Source: Pseudomonadaceae bacterium (lineage in GTDB: Bacteria > Pseudomonadota > Gammaproteobacteria > Pseudomonadales > Pseudomonadaceae). From it: a stretch of 32,006 bases of DNA. The notes below the pieces were generated by a model. That model was not told the DNA's origin and ran no database searches. It saw only the letters and a program-made list of their open reading frames with translations. The position numbers and the translations under genes were made by a program. Location of the stretch: NCBI GenBank assembly GCA_019747155.1, contig JAIERD010000487.1, forward strand, positions 1 to 32,006. Direction: 5' to 3'. Positions 17,020 to 24,666 of this stretch are shown here, in pieces (the stretch's first letter is position 1; every line of letters begins with the position of its first letter).

Positions 17020-17697
17020 ATGAAAATCCTGCTGGTGGAAGACGAGCAGCTGCTGCGCCACCACCTCTGCGTGCGGCTGGCGGAAAGCGGCTATGTGGTC
17101 GATGCCGTTGCCGACGCCGAAGAGGCTTTGTACAGCGCTCAGGAGTTCCATCACGAGCTGGCCATCATTGACCTCGGCCTGCCCGGCATGAGCGGCCTGG
17201 ACCTGATTCGCGCCCTGCGCAGCCGGGGCCAAAAGCTGCCGATCCTGATTCTCACCGCCCGTGGCAGCTGGCAAGACAAGGTCGAAGGCCTGGGGGCCGG
17301 CGCCGACGATTACGTGGTCAAACCTTTTCAGTTCGAGGAGCTGGAAGCGCGCCTCAACGTGCTGCTACGGCGCGCCGCCGGTTTCGTCCATGCCGCCATC
17401 AGCAGCGGCCCACTGCGCCTGGACCTGAACCGCAAACAGGCCTTCGCCAACGAGCAACCGCTGGCGCTGACCGCCTACGAATACCGGTTACTGGAATACC
17501 TGATGCACCATCAACAGCAGGTGATCGCCAAGGAGCGGCTGATGGAACAGCTGTACAACGACGACGCCGAGCACGACAGCAATGTCATCGAAGTGCTGAT
17601 CGGCCGACTGCGCCGCAAACTCAGCGCCGCCTGCGACCTGCAACCGATAGAGACGGTGCGCGGCCAGGGTTATCTGTTTACCGAGCAGTGCCGATGA
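17020..17697 (+). CDS. phoP: response regulator PhoP
   Basis: PhoP is the DNA-binding response regulator of the low-magnesium and cationic-peptide system. The 225-residue protein has an N-terminal receiver domain with the acidic pair in VEDEQ (6-10), phosphoacceptor Asp51 in IIDLGLPG, Thr in LTARG and the conserved Lys in VVKPFQ. A C-terminal OmpR-type winged helix follows (ALTAYEYRLLEYL through VIEVLIGRLRRKL and TVRGQGYLF). Length and sequence agree with Pseudomonas PhoP rather than with PmrA or ColR, and oprH upstream confirms it. Its stop overlaps the phoQ start (ATGA). GGGGA at 17008-17012 is the ribosome binding site. Confidence 0.95.
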   Translation: MKILLVEDEQLLRHHLCVRLAESGYVVDAVADAEEALYSAQEFHHELAIIDLGLPGMSGLDLIRALRSRGQKLPILILTARGSWQDKVEGLGAGADDYVVKPFQFEELEARLNVLLRRAAGFVHAAISSGPLRLDLNRKQAFANEQPLALTAYEYRLLEYLMHHQQQVIAKERLMEQLYNDDAEHDSNVIEVLIGRLRRKLSAACDLQPIETVRGQGYLFTEQCR

Positions 17698-19043
17698 TTC
17701 GCTCGCTGCGCCTGCGCCTGTTGCTCGGCGCCAGCCTGTTGGTGCTGTGCAGCCTGCTGCTGATGCTGCCGGCGATGCGTGAGGCGTTCGACCGCGCGGT
17801 GGAGAATTTCGTCGCCGCGCGCCTGGCCGCCGATGCCAATACCCTGATCGCCGCTGCCCAAGTACACAACGGCCAGCTGCAGATGCCGCAACGCCTGGCC
17901 GATGACGCCTTCAACCAGCCGCAATCGCGGCTGCTCGGTTACCTCTACGACGCCGCCGATCGCCAGCTCTGGCACTCGGCCTCGGCCAGCGATGAGCGGC
18001 CGCTGTATCAACCGCAATTCGATGGCCAGCCCCACGGTTTGGCCCGCGCCCAAGACAGCGCCGGCCAGCAGTATTTCGTCTACGACAGCGAGATCACCCT
18101 CAACGGCCTGGGCCTCAGCGTGGTCACCATGCAGCCGGTGGATGATTTCGAGCGCCTGCAAAGCGCCTTTATGCGCCAGCTCGGGCTGTGGCTCGGCGGT
18201 ATCTTGCTGACCCTGCTGAGCCTGCTCTGGCTGGGCCTGAACTGGTTGCTGCGGCCCCTCGGCCGGCTGCGCCAGCAACTGGATGAGATCGAGGCCGGCC
18301 AGCGCGAGCTGCTCGACGAAGACGTGCCTAACGAGATCCAGCGCCTGACCCACTCACTCAATCGCCTGCTCAGCCACGAACGCCTGCAACGCGAGCGTTA
18401 CCGCGACACCCTTGGCGATCTGGCCCACAGCCTGAAAACCCCACTGACGGTGCTGCAAGGCGTCGCCGATGGGCTGCGCCGCCATCCCGCGCAAGGCGAA
18501 CAGGTGGCCACCATGCAGGCCCAGATCAGCCGCATGAGCCAGCAAATCGACTACCAATTACAGCGCGCCAGCCAACGCCACGGCGCCCTGCTCGGCCATC
18601 GACTGCAACTGCAGCCGCTGCTGCAATCGCTGCTCGACACCCTCGACAAGGTCTACGCCGACAAGCGCGTGCAGACCCAGCTGCTGGTTAATCCCAACTT
18701 CTGCGTGCAAGCCGAAGACGCCGCGCTGCTGGAGCTGTTCGGCAACCTGCTGGAAAACGCCTACCGGCTGTGCCTAAGCCGTGTGCAGGTATGTGCCGAG
18801 GTTGACGGCGACTGGCTGCGCATCGCGGTCGAGGACGACGGCCCCGGCATCCCCACGGCCCGCCGCGCCCTCGTGCTGCAACGGGGCATCCGCAGCGACA
18901 GCCGCCACCCAGGCCAGGGCATAGGTTTGGCCGTGGTACAGGACATTCTCGAAGGCTATCAGGGCGAGTTGCAGATCGACGATTCGGCCCTCGGCGGCGC
19001 CCGCTTCAGCCTGCGCCTGCCACGGGCCAGCGGTAAAAGCTGA
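17694..19043 (+). CDS. phoQ: sensor histidine kinase PhoQ
   Basis: PhoQ senses divalent cations and phosphorylates or dephosphorylates PhoP. The 449-residue protein has a membrane segment at about 7-27, a periplasmic sensor region to about 160, a second membrane segment at about 163-186, a HAMP-like linker, the dimerisation helix with phosphoacceptor His245 in GDLAHSLKTPL, the N box LFGNLLENAYRL and the ATP-binding boxes VEDDGPGIP and GQGIGLAV. The ATG at 17694 overlaps the phoP stop and is preferred over a GTG six bases earlier. It ends the oprH-phoP-phoQ operon. Confidence 0.95.
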   Translation: MIRSLRLRLLLGASLLVLCSLLLMLPAMREAFDRAVENFVAARLAADANTLIAAAQVHNGQLQMPQRLADDAFNQPQSRLLGYLYDAADRQLWHSASASDERPLYQPQFDGQPHGLARAQDSAGQQYFVYDSEITLNGLGLSVVTMQPVDDFERLQSAFMRQLGLWLGGILLTLLSLLWLGLNWLLRPLGRLRQQLDEIEAGQRELLDEDVPNEIQRLTHSLNRLLSHERLQRERYRDTLGDLAHSLKTPLTVLQGVADGLRRHPAQGEQVATMQAQISRMSQQIDYQLQRASQRHGALLGHRLQLQPLLQSLLDTLDKVYADKRVQTQLLVNPNFCVQAEDAALLELFGNLLENAYRLCLSRVQVCAEVDGDWLRIAVEDDGPGIPTARRALVLQRGIRSDSRHPGQGIGLAVVQDILEGYQGELQIDDSALGGARFSLRLPRASGKS

Positions 19044-19157
19044 GCAGCGGCGCCAGGCTTTTTCAGCACCCGCCAGCGCACCTGCCAGCGACGCCGCCCG
19101 GACTGGTGGCGTGACTCGACAGTCAGCCCCCGCGTCAGCTAGTCAATCCGAATCAAA

Positions 19158-19184
19158 TTGAACCGCCGGCACTGGGTGTTTAAT
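19158..19184 (+). promoter_or_regulatory. candidate fabY promoter
   Basis: TTGAAC (19158-19163) and TTTAAT (19179-19184) match the -35 and -10 consensus well, but the spacer is only 15 bases. The start would be near 19191, leaving a leader of about 115 bases before fabY. The 262-base gap after phoQ otherwise shows no gene. Confidence 0.35.
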
Positions 19185-19305
19185 GGCTCGTGACGCTTGC
19201 TACGCCGTTTCGCGCAGCCGCCCGCCCGGGTATAGATGCACGTCCAGGCACGTACAAGCCTCATGCCGCCAGCCCCTGCCCAGTCATTTCAGGAGCTTTT
19301 GCGTG

Positions 19306-21213
19306 ATGTCTCGTTTACCGGTGATTGTTGGTTTTGGTGGCTATAACGCCGCCGGTCGTAGTTCTGCGCACCATGGTTTTCGGCGCACCGTCATCGAGTC
19401 GATGGACAGTCACAGCCGCCAGGAAACCCTCGCCGGTCTCGCCGTGCTGATGAAGCTGATCAAGGTGGTCGATGGCCAGTACCACAGTCACGAAGGCTCT
19501 GCCCTGAGCCTGAGCGCGATTGAGGCCGACTACGGCGCGCAGATTCTCGCCTCGACCCTGGTCCGCCGCATCGAGAAAAGCCATCTGGACGTGGACGCCG
19601 CGCCCTGGCAGAAAAACCTCACGGTCACCGGCCCGGCCGGCAAGCCGCTGAGCTTTATCACCCTGCGCAAACAACTGCCCGAACCATTGCCCAGCGACTG
19701 GACGGTAGAAGCGCTGAACGACAACGACGTGCAGGTCACCCTGTACGACGGCTGCGACATCAAGGTTGACAGCTACCGCGAACTGCCGGTGAAATCCGCC
19801 GGCCAGATGCCGACCGGCTTCGAACCCAGCGAACTGTATCGCTCGCACTTTCACCCGCGCGGTCTGCAAATGACTGTGGTCGCCGCCACCGATGCGCTGC
19901 GCTCGATCGGCCTGCCGTGGCAGAAAATCGTCGATCAGGTGGCCCCGGACGAAATCGCCGTGTACGCCAGCAGCATCATGAGCCAGCTAGATGAAAACGG
20001 CTTCGGCGGCCTGATGCAGGCGCGTCTCAAAGGTGGCCGGGTCACCGCCAAGCAGCTGGCCCTTGGCCTGAACAGCATGCCGGCGGACTTTATCAATGCC
20101 TACGTGCTGGGCAGCGTCGGCAGCACCGGCAGCATCACCGGTGCCTGCGCGAGCTTTCTGTACAACCTGCAGAAAGCCACTGACATGATCACTAGCGGTC
20201 GCGCCAGAGTGGCCATAGTCGGCAGCAGCGAGGCGCCGATCAACCAGGAATGCATCGACGGTTACGGCGCCATGGGCGCCCTGGCCACCGAAACCGGGCT
20301 GCAGCAGATCGAAGGCCAAGACACTGTGGATTTCCGTCGCGCCAGTCGCCCATTCGGGCAGAACTGTGGCTTCACCCTGGCCGAGTCCAGCCAGTTCGTG
20401 GTGCTGATGGACGACGAGCTGGCCATGCAGTTGGGCGCCGATATTCACGGCGCGGTGCCGGATGTATTTATCAATGCCGACGGCTTTAAAAAATCCATCT
20501 CCGCCCCCGGCCCCGGCAATTACCTGTGCATGGCCAAGGCCGTGGCCAGCGCCATACAACTGGTCGGCGAAGACGGCGTGCGCCTGCGCAGCTTCGTGCA
20601 TGCCCACGGCTCCAGCACCCCGGCCAACCGGGTGACCGAGTCGGAACTGCTCGACCACGTCGCCGCCAACTTTGGCATTGCCGACTGGCCGGTAACCGCC
20701 GTTAAAGCCTACGTCGGCCATTCCCTGGCCAGCGCCAGTGCGGACCAAATGATCTCCGCCCTGGGCAGCTTCAAGTACCAGCTGATCCCCGGCATCAAAA
20801 CCATCGACGCCATCGCCGACGACGTGCACCAGCAGCATCTGCGCATCGCCCAGGTGGATGTCTCGCGCGCCGAGCAGCCGCTGGAAGTCTGCTTTATTAA
20901 CTCCAAGGGCTTTGGCGGCAACAACGCCAGCGGCGTGCTTCTGGCCCCACAGGTGGTCGAGCGGATGCTGCGCAAACGCTACGGCGCCGAGCGCTTCGCC
21001 GCCTATGTCGCCCTGCGCGAGCAAACCCGCGCCGCTGCCCAGGCCTACGACCAGCAAGCGCTCAAGGGCCAACTGGAGATCATCTACAACTTCGGCCACG
21101 ACCTGATCGACGACCAAGGCATCGAGATGGGCAGCGAACAAATCAGCGTGCCGGGCTTCAGCCAGCCACTGGTGTTTAGCAAGGATCAACGTTTCGCCGA
21201 TATGCTCGACTAA
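19306..21213 (+). CDS. fabY: beta-ketoacyl-ACP synthase FabY
   Basis: FabY condenses acetyl-CoA with malonyl-ACP to start fatty-acid synthesis, the main initiating enzyme in P. aeruginosa in place of FabH. The 635-residue length fits FabY and is well above the roughly 410 of FabB or FabF. The thiolase-fold active site is present: Cys281 in TGACASF, His434 in HAHGSSTPAN, and Lys467/His472 in VKAYVGHSLASAS, plus the glycine-rich loop KGFGGNNASG. The frame is open to 19183, but the start at 19306 (MSRLPVIVGFGGYNAAG) has AGGAG at 19291-19295; an adjacent GTG at 19303 is also possible. It stands alone on its message. Confidence 0.92.
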   Translation: MSRLPVIVGFGGYNAAGRSSAHHGFRRTVIESMDSHSRQETLAGLAVLMKLIKVVDGQYHSHEGSALSLSAIEADYGAQILASTLVRRIEKSHLDVDAAPWQKNLTVTGPAGKPLSFITLRKQLPEPLPSDWTVEALNDNDVQVTLYDGCDIKVDSYRELPVKSAGQMPTGFEPSELYRSHFHPRGLQMTVVAATDALRSIGLPWQKIVDQVAPDEIAVYASSIMSQLDENGFGGLMQARLKGGRVTAKQLALGLNSMPADFINAYVLGSVGSTGSITGACASFLYNLQKATDMITSGRARVAIVGSSEAPINQECIDGYGAMGALATETGLQQIEGQDTVDFRRASRPFGQNCGFTLAESSQFVVLMDDELAMQLGADIHGAVPDVFINADGFKKSISAPGPGNYLCMAKAVASAIQLVGEDGVRLRSFVHAHGSSTPANRVTESELLDHVAANFGIADWPVTAVKAYVGHSLASASADQMISALGSFKYQLIPGIKTIDAIADDVHQQHLRIAQVDVSRAEQPLEVCFINSKGFGGNNASGVLLAPQVVERMLRKRYGAERFAAYVALREQTRAAAQAYDQQALKGQLEIIYNFGHDLIDDQGIEMGSEQISVPGFSQPLVFSKDQRFADMLD

Positions 21214-21222
21214 CACCCCAGC

Positions 21223-21271
21223 GGACTCACTTCAGCCGAGTCCCGGTGCAGGCCTGCGAGCGCCTGCACCG
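21223..21271 (+). terminator. two hairpins downstream of fabY
   Basis: GGACTC (21223-21228) pairs with GAGTCC (21238-21243), and directly after it CGGTGCAGGC (21244-21253) pairs perfectly with 21262-21271. No T run follows either, so factor-independent termination is doubtful, but stabilisation of the 3' end of the fabY message is likely. Confidence 0.4.
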
Positions 21272-21338
21272 CCACATTCCCGGCATTCACCTGCGCCGCC
21301 AGCCTGCAGCAGCGCCCATCCCGATAGAGAAAAAGCAG

Positions 21339-21375
21339 TTATAAGCAGCAAACACTTTCGTATAAAAGCTTATAA
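21339..21375. promoter_or_regulatory. inverted repeat operator upstream of the TauE-like gene
   Basis: TTATAAGC (21339-21346) faces GCTTATAA (21368-21375), exact 8-base arms with 21 bases between. The right arm ends just before an extended -10, so a protein bound here would touch the promoter. The AT-rich surroundings contrast with the GC-rich neighbours. A LysR-type or other dimeric regulator is plausible; the regulator is not identified. Confidence 0.5.
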
Positions 21376-21382
21376 ATAAAAT

Positions 21383-21391
21383 TGCTATGAT
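21383..21391 (+). promoter_or_regulatory. extended -10 of the TauE-like gene
   Basis: TGCTATGAT is an extended -10 (TGn plus TATGAT). No good -35 is present, in keeping with an extended -10 or activator-dependent promoter. A start near 21398 gives a leader of about 44 bases. Confidence 0.5.
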
Positions 21392-21441
21392 GCCGGCCGC
21401 TAACTCATTCAAGCCATGCCTTAACGGGCAGGAAAGTAATA

Positions 21442-22227
21442 ATGGAAGTCGGTGTACTTGGTTTTGTCATTGCAGGTTTAGTGGTTGGCTTTATTGTCGG
21501 CATGACCGGTGTCGGTGGCGGCTCATTAATGACGCCGATTCTCTTATGGTTCGGCATTAACCCGGCCACGGCTGTCGGCACCGACTTACTTTATGCGGCC
21601 ATTACCAAGTCCGGCGGCATTTTTGTTCATCAAAAGAACAAGAACATTGATTGGACCATTACCGGTTGGCTAACCCTCGGCAGCGTGCCGGCCGCAGCGC
21701 TGACATTATGGATATTGCACAACTTAAACACCGACACCCAAGCCATGAATGCCATCATCAAACAGGCATTGGGGTTTGTCTTATTACTGACAGCGCTGGC
21801 GATTTTATTTAAACAACAGTTACTGGCTTTTGCGCATAAGCATGCCGGCGACCATTACCACTTAAGCGGCACCAACTTAAACCTATTGACGGTGCTCACC
21901 GGCATATTGCTCGGCACCATGGTCACGCTCACCTCCATTGGCGCCGGCGCCTTGGGCACCGTGGTGCTGTTCATTCTCTATCCCTTTCTGGCGACTAAAC
22001 GCCTGGTCGGCACTGAAATCGCACACGCCGTACCCTTGACCCTGGTTGCAGGTTTAGGCCATGCCAGCATGGGCAATATGGACTGGCATTTGCTGGGTTA
22101 TCTGTTAATAGGTTCACTGCCGGGCATTTATATGGGCAGTCATTTATCTGGACGCGTGCCCGACCAAATACTGCGCCCCTGCCTCGCCGGCATGCTGGTA
22201 TTTATTGGTTATAAGTTAGCGTTTTAA
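21442..22227 (+). CDS. TauE/SafE-family anion exporter
   Basis: The 261-residue membrane protein has about eight hydrophobic segments and the family's repeated glycine-rich motifs: VGFIVGMTGVGGGSLMTPIL near the N-terminus and, in the second half, GTMVTLTSIGAGALGTVVLF. Members export sulfite, sulfoacetate or other organosulfur anions, or have unknown substrates. AGGA lies 8 bases before the start. The gene uses TTA for leucine 16 times, while its neighbours almost never do, and its upstream region is AT-rich, which suggests acquisition from another source. The nearby cysQ makes a sulfur role attractive, but the substrate is not shown. Confidence 0.88.
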   Translation: MEVGVLGFVIAGLVVGFIVGMTGVGGGSLMTPILLWFGINPATAVGTDLLYAAITKSGGIFVHQKNKNIDWTITGWLTLGSVPAAALTLWILHNLNTDTQAMNAIIKQALGFVLLLTALAILFKQQLLAFAHKHAGDHYHLSGTNLNLLTVLTGILLGTMVTLTSIGAGALGTVVLFILYPFLATKRLVGTEIAHAVPLTLVAGLGHASMGNMDWHLLGYLLIGSLPGIYMGSHLSGRVPDQILRPCLAGMLVFIGYKLAF

Positions 22228-22278
22228 GCTAACGACAACATCCAAGCTCTATACCCGCTACTGCTGAAGACCTATTCC

Positions 22279-22343
22279 GTAGGGTGGGCTTCAGCCCACC
22301 GCCCTTGAACCCCGCAATATTGGCGGGCTAAAGCCCACCCTAC
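22279..22343. repeat. inverted repeat pair, family B, after the TauE-like gene
   Basis: The arms at 22279-22300 and 22322-22343 match the family B arms at 8329-8423 (GTAGGGTGGGCTTCAGCCC) with two mismatches between the arms. The pair lies between the convergent tauE-like and cysQ genes and may serve as the shared 3' structure for both messages. Confidence 0.75.
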
Positions 22344-22402
22344 GCCAAGCCCAGCACCGGCAGTTCAGCCCCATTCGCCACAACGAATCACCGGCCCATC
22401 AC

Positions 22403-23224
22403 TTAATCCAGCGCGCGGGCCAACTGAATCAACTCGGCACGCCATTCGGCGGCTTGCGGCAAGGCCAGAAAAGACGGATTGAGGAAGGATTCCCGCGCCT
22501 CGTAGGTCAGCGGCGCACCTTTCAGATCCAGCACTTCGCCACCGGCGCCTTCCAGTACGCCCTGAGCCGCAGCGGTGTCCCACTGCGAGGTCGGCGCCAA
22601 GCGCGGGTAGCAATCGGCATTGCCTTCGGCCAACAGGCAAAACTTCAGCGAGCTGCCGACGCTGGCCAGTTGCAGGTCGCCAAACCGCTCGCTCAAACCT
22701 TCCAGCAAACGCTCCTGGGCCGGGCTGGAGTGGCGCTTGCTGGCCACCAGGGTAAAGGCCTCGAGCGGTGCTATGCGCACAAATATCTGCGCGGCCTCGG
22801 CCTGCAAATCGGCTCGAAACGCCCCCAAGCCCGCGCCGCCGTAATAGCAGCGGCCGCTGGTGGGGATACCGACCACGCCGAACACCACCTGACCTTGCTC
22901 GATCAGGGCGACATTGACAGTGAACTCCTCGCTGCCTGCGATAAATTCCTTGGTGCCATCCAGCGGGTCCACCAGCCACCAGCGAGTCCACTGGCTGCGC
23001 TCACTCAACGGAATATCCGCCGCCTCTTCCGACAGCACCGGGATCTCCGGCGCCAATGCGGTAAGGCCGGCCAACAACAGGTGGTGGGCGGCCAGGTCGG
23101 CGGCGGTTACCGGCGAGGCATCGGCCTTTTCCGTGACGAGCGTGTCGTTGCGCCAAAACGGCAGGGTGGCAATACCGGCTTGGCGGACTAGTTCGATTAC
23201 GGCGGCTAGGTATTGATGACTCAT
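22403..23224 (-). CDS. cysQ: 3'(2'),5'-bisphosphate nucleotidase
   Basis: CysQ removes the 3'-phosphate from adenosine 3',5'-bisphosphate (PAP), the by-product of sulfate assimilation and 4'-phosphopantetheine transfer. The 273-residue protein is an inositol-monophosphatase-fold enzyme with the metal-binding Glu66-Glu67 in LSEEAAD, the signature DPLDGTKEF (86-94) and a late WDTAAAQGVLEGAGG motif. Its start overlaps the nudE stop by four bases (ATGA), so nudE-cysQ is a translationally coupled pair that handles adenine nucleotides. Removal of PAP also serves FabY's pathway indirectly, because ACP activation releases PAP. Confidence 0.95.
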   Translation of the reverse strand: MSHQYLAAVIELVRQAGIATLPFWRNDTLVTEKADASPVTAADLAAHHLLLAGLTALAPEIPVLSEEAADIPLSERSQWTRWWLVDPLDGTKEFIAGSEEFTVNVALIEQGQVVFGVVGIPTSGRCYYGGAGLGAFRADLQAEAAQIFVRIAPLEAFTLVASKRHSSPAQERLLEGLSERFGDLQLASVGSSLKFCLLAEGNADCYPRLAPTSQWDTAAAQGVLEGAGGEVLDLKGAPLTYEARESFLNPSFLALPQAAEWRAELIQLARALD

Positions 23225-23787
23225 AGACTGAATTCTCCACGCTGGGTGAGCAGGTCGCGCACCAGATACAGGGCGGCCAAGGCGCGGCCCTCGCTAAATT
23301 GTGGGTGCTGCACCAGGCTCGACAACTCGCCCAGATTGACCCGCTCGACCCGCATCGGCTCCGGCTCATCGCCGGGCAAACTTTCCGGGTACAGGTCGCG
23401 GGCCAGCACCACTTGAATCTTTTGGCTCATATAGCCCGGCGACAGGCTCAGCTCGGTCAGCAGTTCGAGCTGGCGGGCGCCGAAACCGGCCTCCTCCATC
23501 AGCTCACGGTTGGCCGCTACCAGCACATCTTCACCCGGCTCGATCAGGCCCTTGGGCAGGGAAACCTGATAGTCGTCGGTGCCTGCGCAGTATTCCTCTA
23601 CCAGCAGGGCATGCTGCGCATCGGCCATCGCCACTATCATCACCGCGCCATAGCCCGTGCCTTTGCTGGCCAGCCGCTCGTAAGTGCGCTCCACGCCATT
23701 GGCAAAGCGCAGCTGCAACTCCTCGACTTTGAACAAGCGGCTGCTGGCGACTATTTCGCGAGCAAGAATTGTCGGCTTCTGGCGCAT
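23221..23787 (-). CDS. nudE: ADP compounds hydrolase NudE
   Basis: NudE hydrolyses ADP-ribose, NADH and diadenosine polyphosphates to nucleoside monophosphates. The 188-residue product has a perfect Nudix box at residues 80-102: Gly80, Glu86, Arg94-Glu95, Glu98-Glu99 and Gly101 in the order Gx5Ex7REUxEExGU. The N-terminus (VASSRLFKVEELQLRFANG) fits the NudE type. An AGGAG site precedes the start, and TATGAT on the minus strand (23822-23817) is a possible -10. It heads the leftward nudE-cysQ operon and is divergent from the HAD nucleotidase gene. Confidence 0.93.
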   Translation of the reverse strand: MRQKPTILAREIVASSRLFKVEELQLRFANGVERTYERLASKGTGYGAVMIVAMADAQHALLVEEYCAGTDDYQVSLPKGLIEPGEDVLVAANRELMEEAGFGARQLELLTELSLSPGYMSQKIQVVLARDLYPESLPGDEPEPMRVERVNLGELSSLVQHPQFSEGRALAALYLVRDLLTQRGEFSL

Positions 23788-23909
23788 CGGTAAACTCCTG
23801 AATCAAACCTGCAGTTATCATAACGCGGCTACGCCGATTAGCCCCGGCGCAGATTGCAGCAGCGCGACTTGCCACTCCCCCTTTAACGACCTCAGCCCAA
23901 GAATTGACC

Positions 23910-24566
23910 ATGATCCAACTGCCCTGGCCCGACATCGACACCGTGCTGCTCGACATGGACGGCACCCTGCTCGACCTGCATTTCGACAACCACTTCTGGC
24001 TCGAACACCTGCCGCAACGCTACGCCGAGCTGCATGGCATCAGCCGCCAGCAAGCCGAGGACGAATTGCTGCCGCTGTTTCATGCTCACGCCGGCCAACT
24101 CAATTGGTATTGCACCGATTTCTGGAGCCGCGAGCTGAACCTCTCGGTGCGCGACCTCAAGCGCGAAGTGGCGCATTTGATCGCCCTGCGCCCGGACGCC
24201 GATACCTTTCTGGCCGCCCTGCGCGCCGCCGGCAAACGCGTGGTGCTGATCACCAACGCGCACCGTGATTCGCTGTCGCTGAAACTTGAGCGGATCGAAC
24301 TGGCGCCCTACTTCGACCGACTGATCAGCTCCCACGACTATGGTTTCCCCAAGGAAGACCAGCAGTTCTGGCACGCCCTGCAGGCTGACTTTGGCTTCGA
24401 CCCGGCACGCAGCTTGTTTATCGACGACAGCCTGCCGATCCTGCGTAGCGCCCGCGACTTCGGCATCGCCCAACTGCTGGCGGTGCACCAACCGGACAGC
24501 CAGAAGCCGCCTAAAGACAGCGAAGAATTTGCTGCAGTGGAGGATTACCGCCAGTTGCTGCCATGA
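23910..24566 (+). CDS. yrfG: HAD-family GMP/IMP nucleotidase
   Basis: The 218-residue product is a haloacid-dehalogenase phosphatase like E. coli YrfG, which dephosphorylates purine monophosphates. Motif I is DMDGTLLD (15-22, nucleophile Asp15 and acid Asp17), motif II is ITNAH, motif III uses the Lys in FPKEDQ, and motif IV is FIDDSLP. The ATG at 23910 is chosen over a TTG at 23904; the ribosome binding site is weak (CAAGA). It is divergent from nudE-cysQ, so three nucleotide-clearing enzymes cluster here. The substrate is inferred from family, not shown. Confidence 0.88.
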   Translation: MIQLPWPDIDTVLLDMDGTLLDLHFDNHFWLEHLPQRYAELHGISRQQAEDELLPLFHAHAGQLNWYCTDFWSRELNLSVRDLKREVAHLIALRPDADTFLAALRAAGKRVVLITNAHRDSLSLKLERIELAPYFDRLISSHDYGFPKEDQQFWHALQADFGFDPARSLFIDDSLPILRSARDFGIAQLLAVHQPDSQKPPKDSEEFAAVEDYRQLLP

Positions 24567-24574
24567 GACACCCA

Positions 24575-24637
24575 TTGTAGGAGGGGCTTTAGCCGCGATG
24601 CTTCCAACGCTGTTCGCGGCTAAAGCCCCTCCTACAA
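24575..24637. repeat. REP pair, family A, after the HAD gene
   Basis: Two 24-base arms (24575-24598 and 24614-24637) are perfectly complementary around 15 bases. The arm starts TTGTAGGAGGGGCTTTAG and ends CCGCGA, a variant of the family A element at 7192-7253. It starts 8 bases after the HAD stop and ends 29 bases before the LysR start. Confidence 0.85.
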
Positions 24638-24666
24638 ATCGCTACGGCCCGGCACTGGAGCACCGC

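Noticed and set aside
19987-21216. Long antisense open frame opposite fabY
   Set aside because: It mirrors the codon bias of fabY, has no start signal or recognisable domain, and is fully inside a gene with conserved active-site residues.
24340-24666. Upstream extension of the LysR gene
   Set aside because: It would overlap the HAD gene and cross a REP pair; 24667 gives the usual LysR N-terminus.
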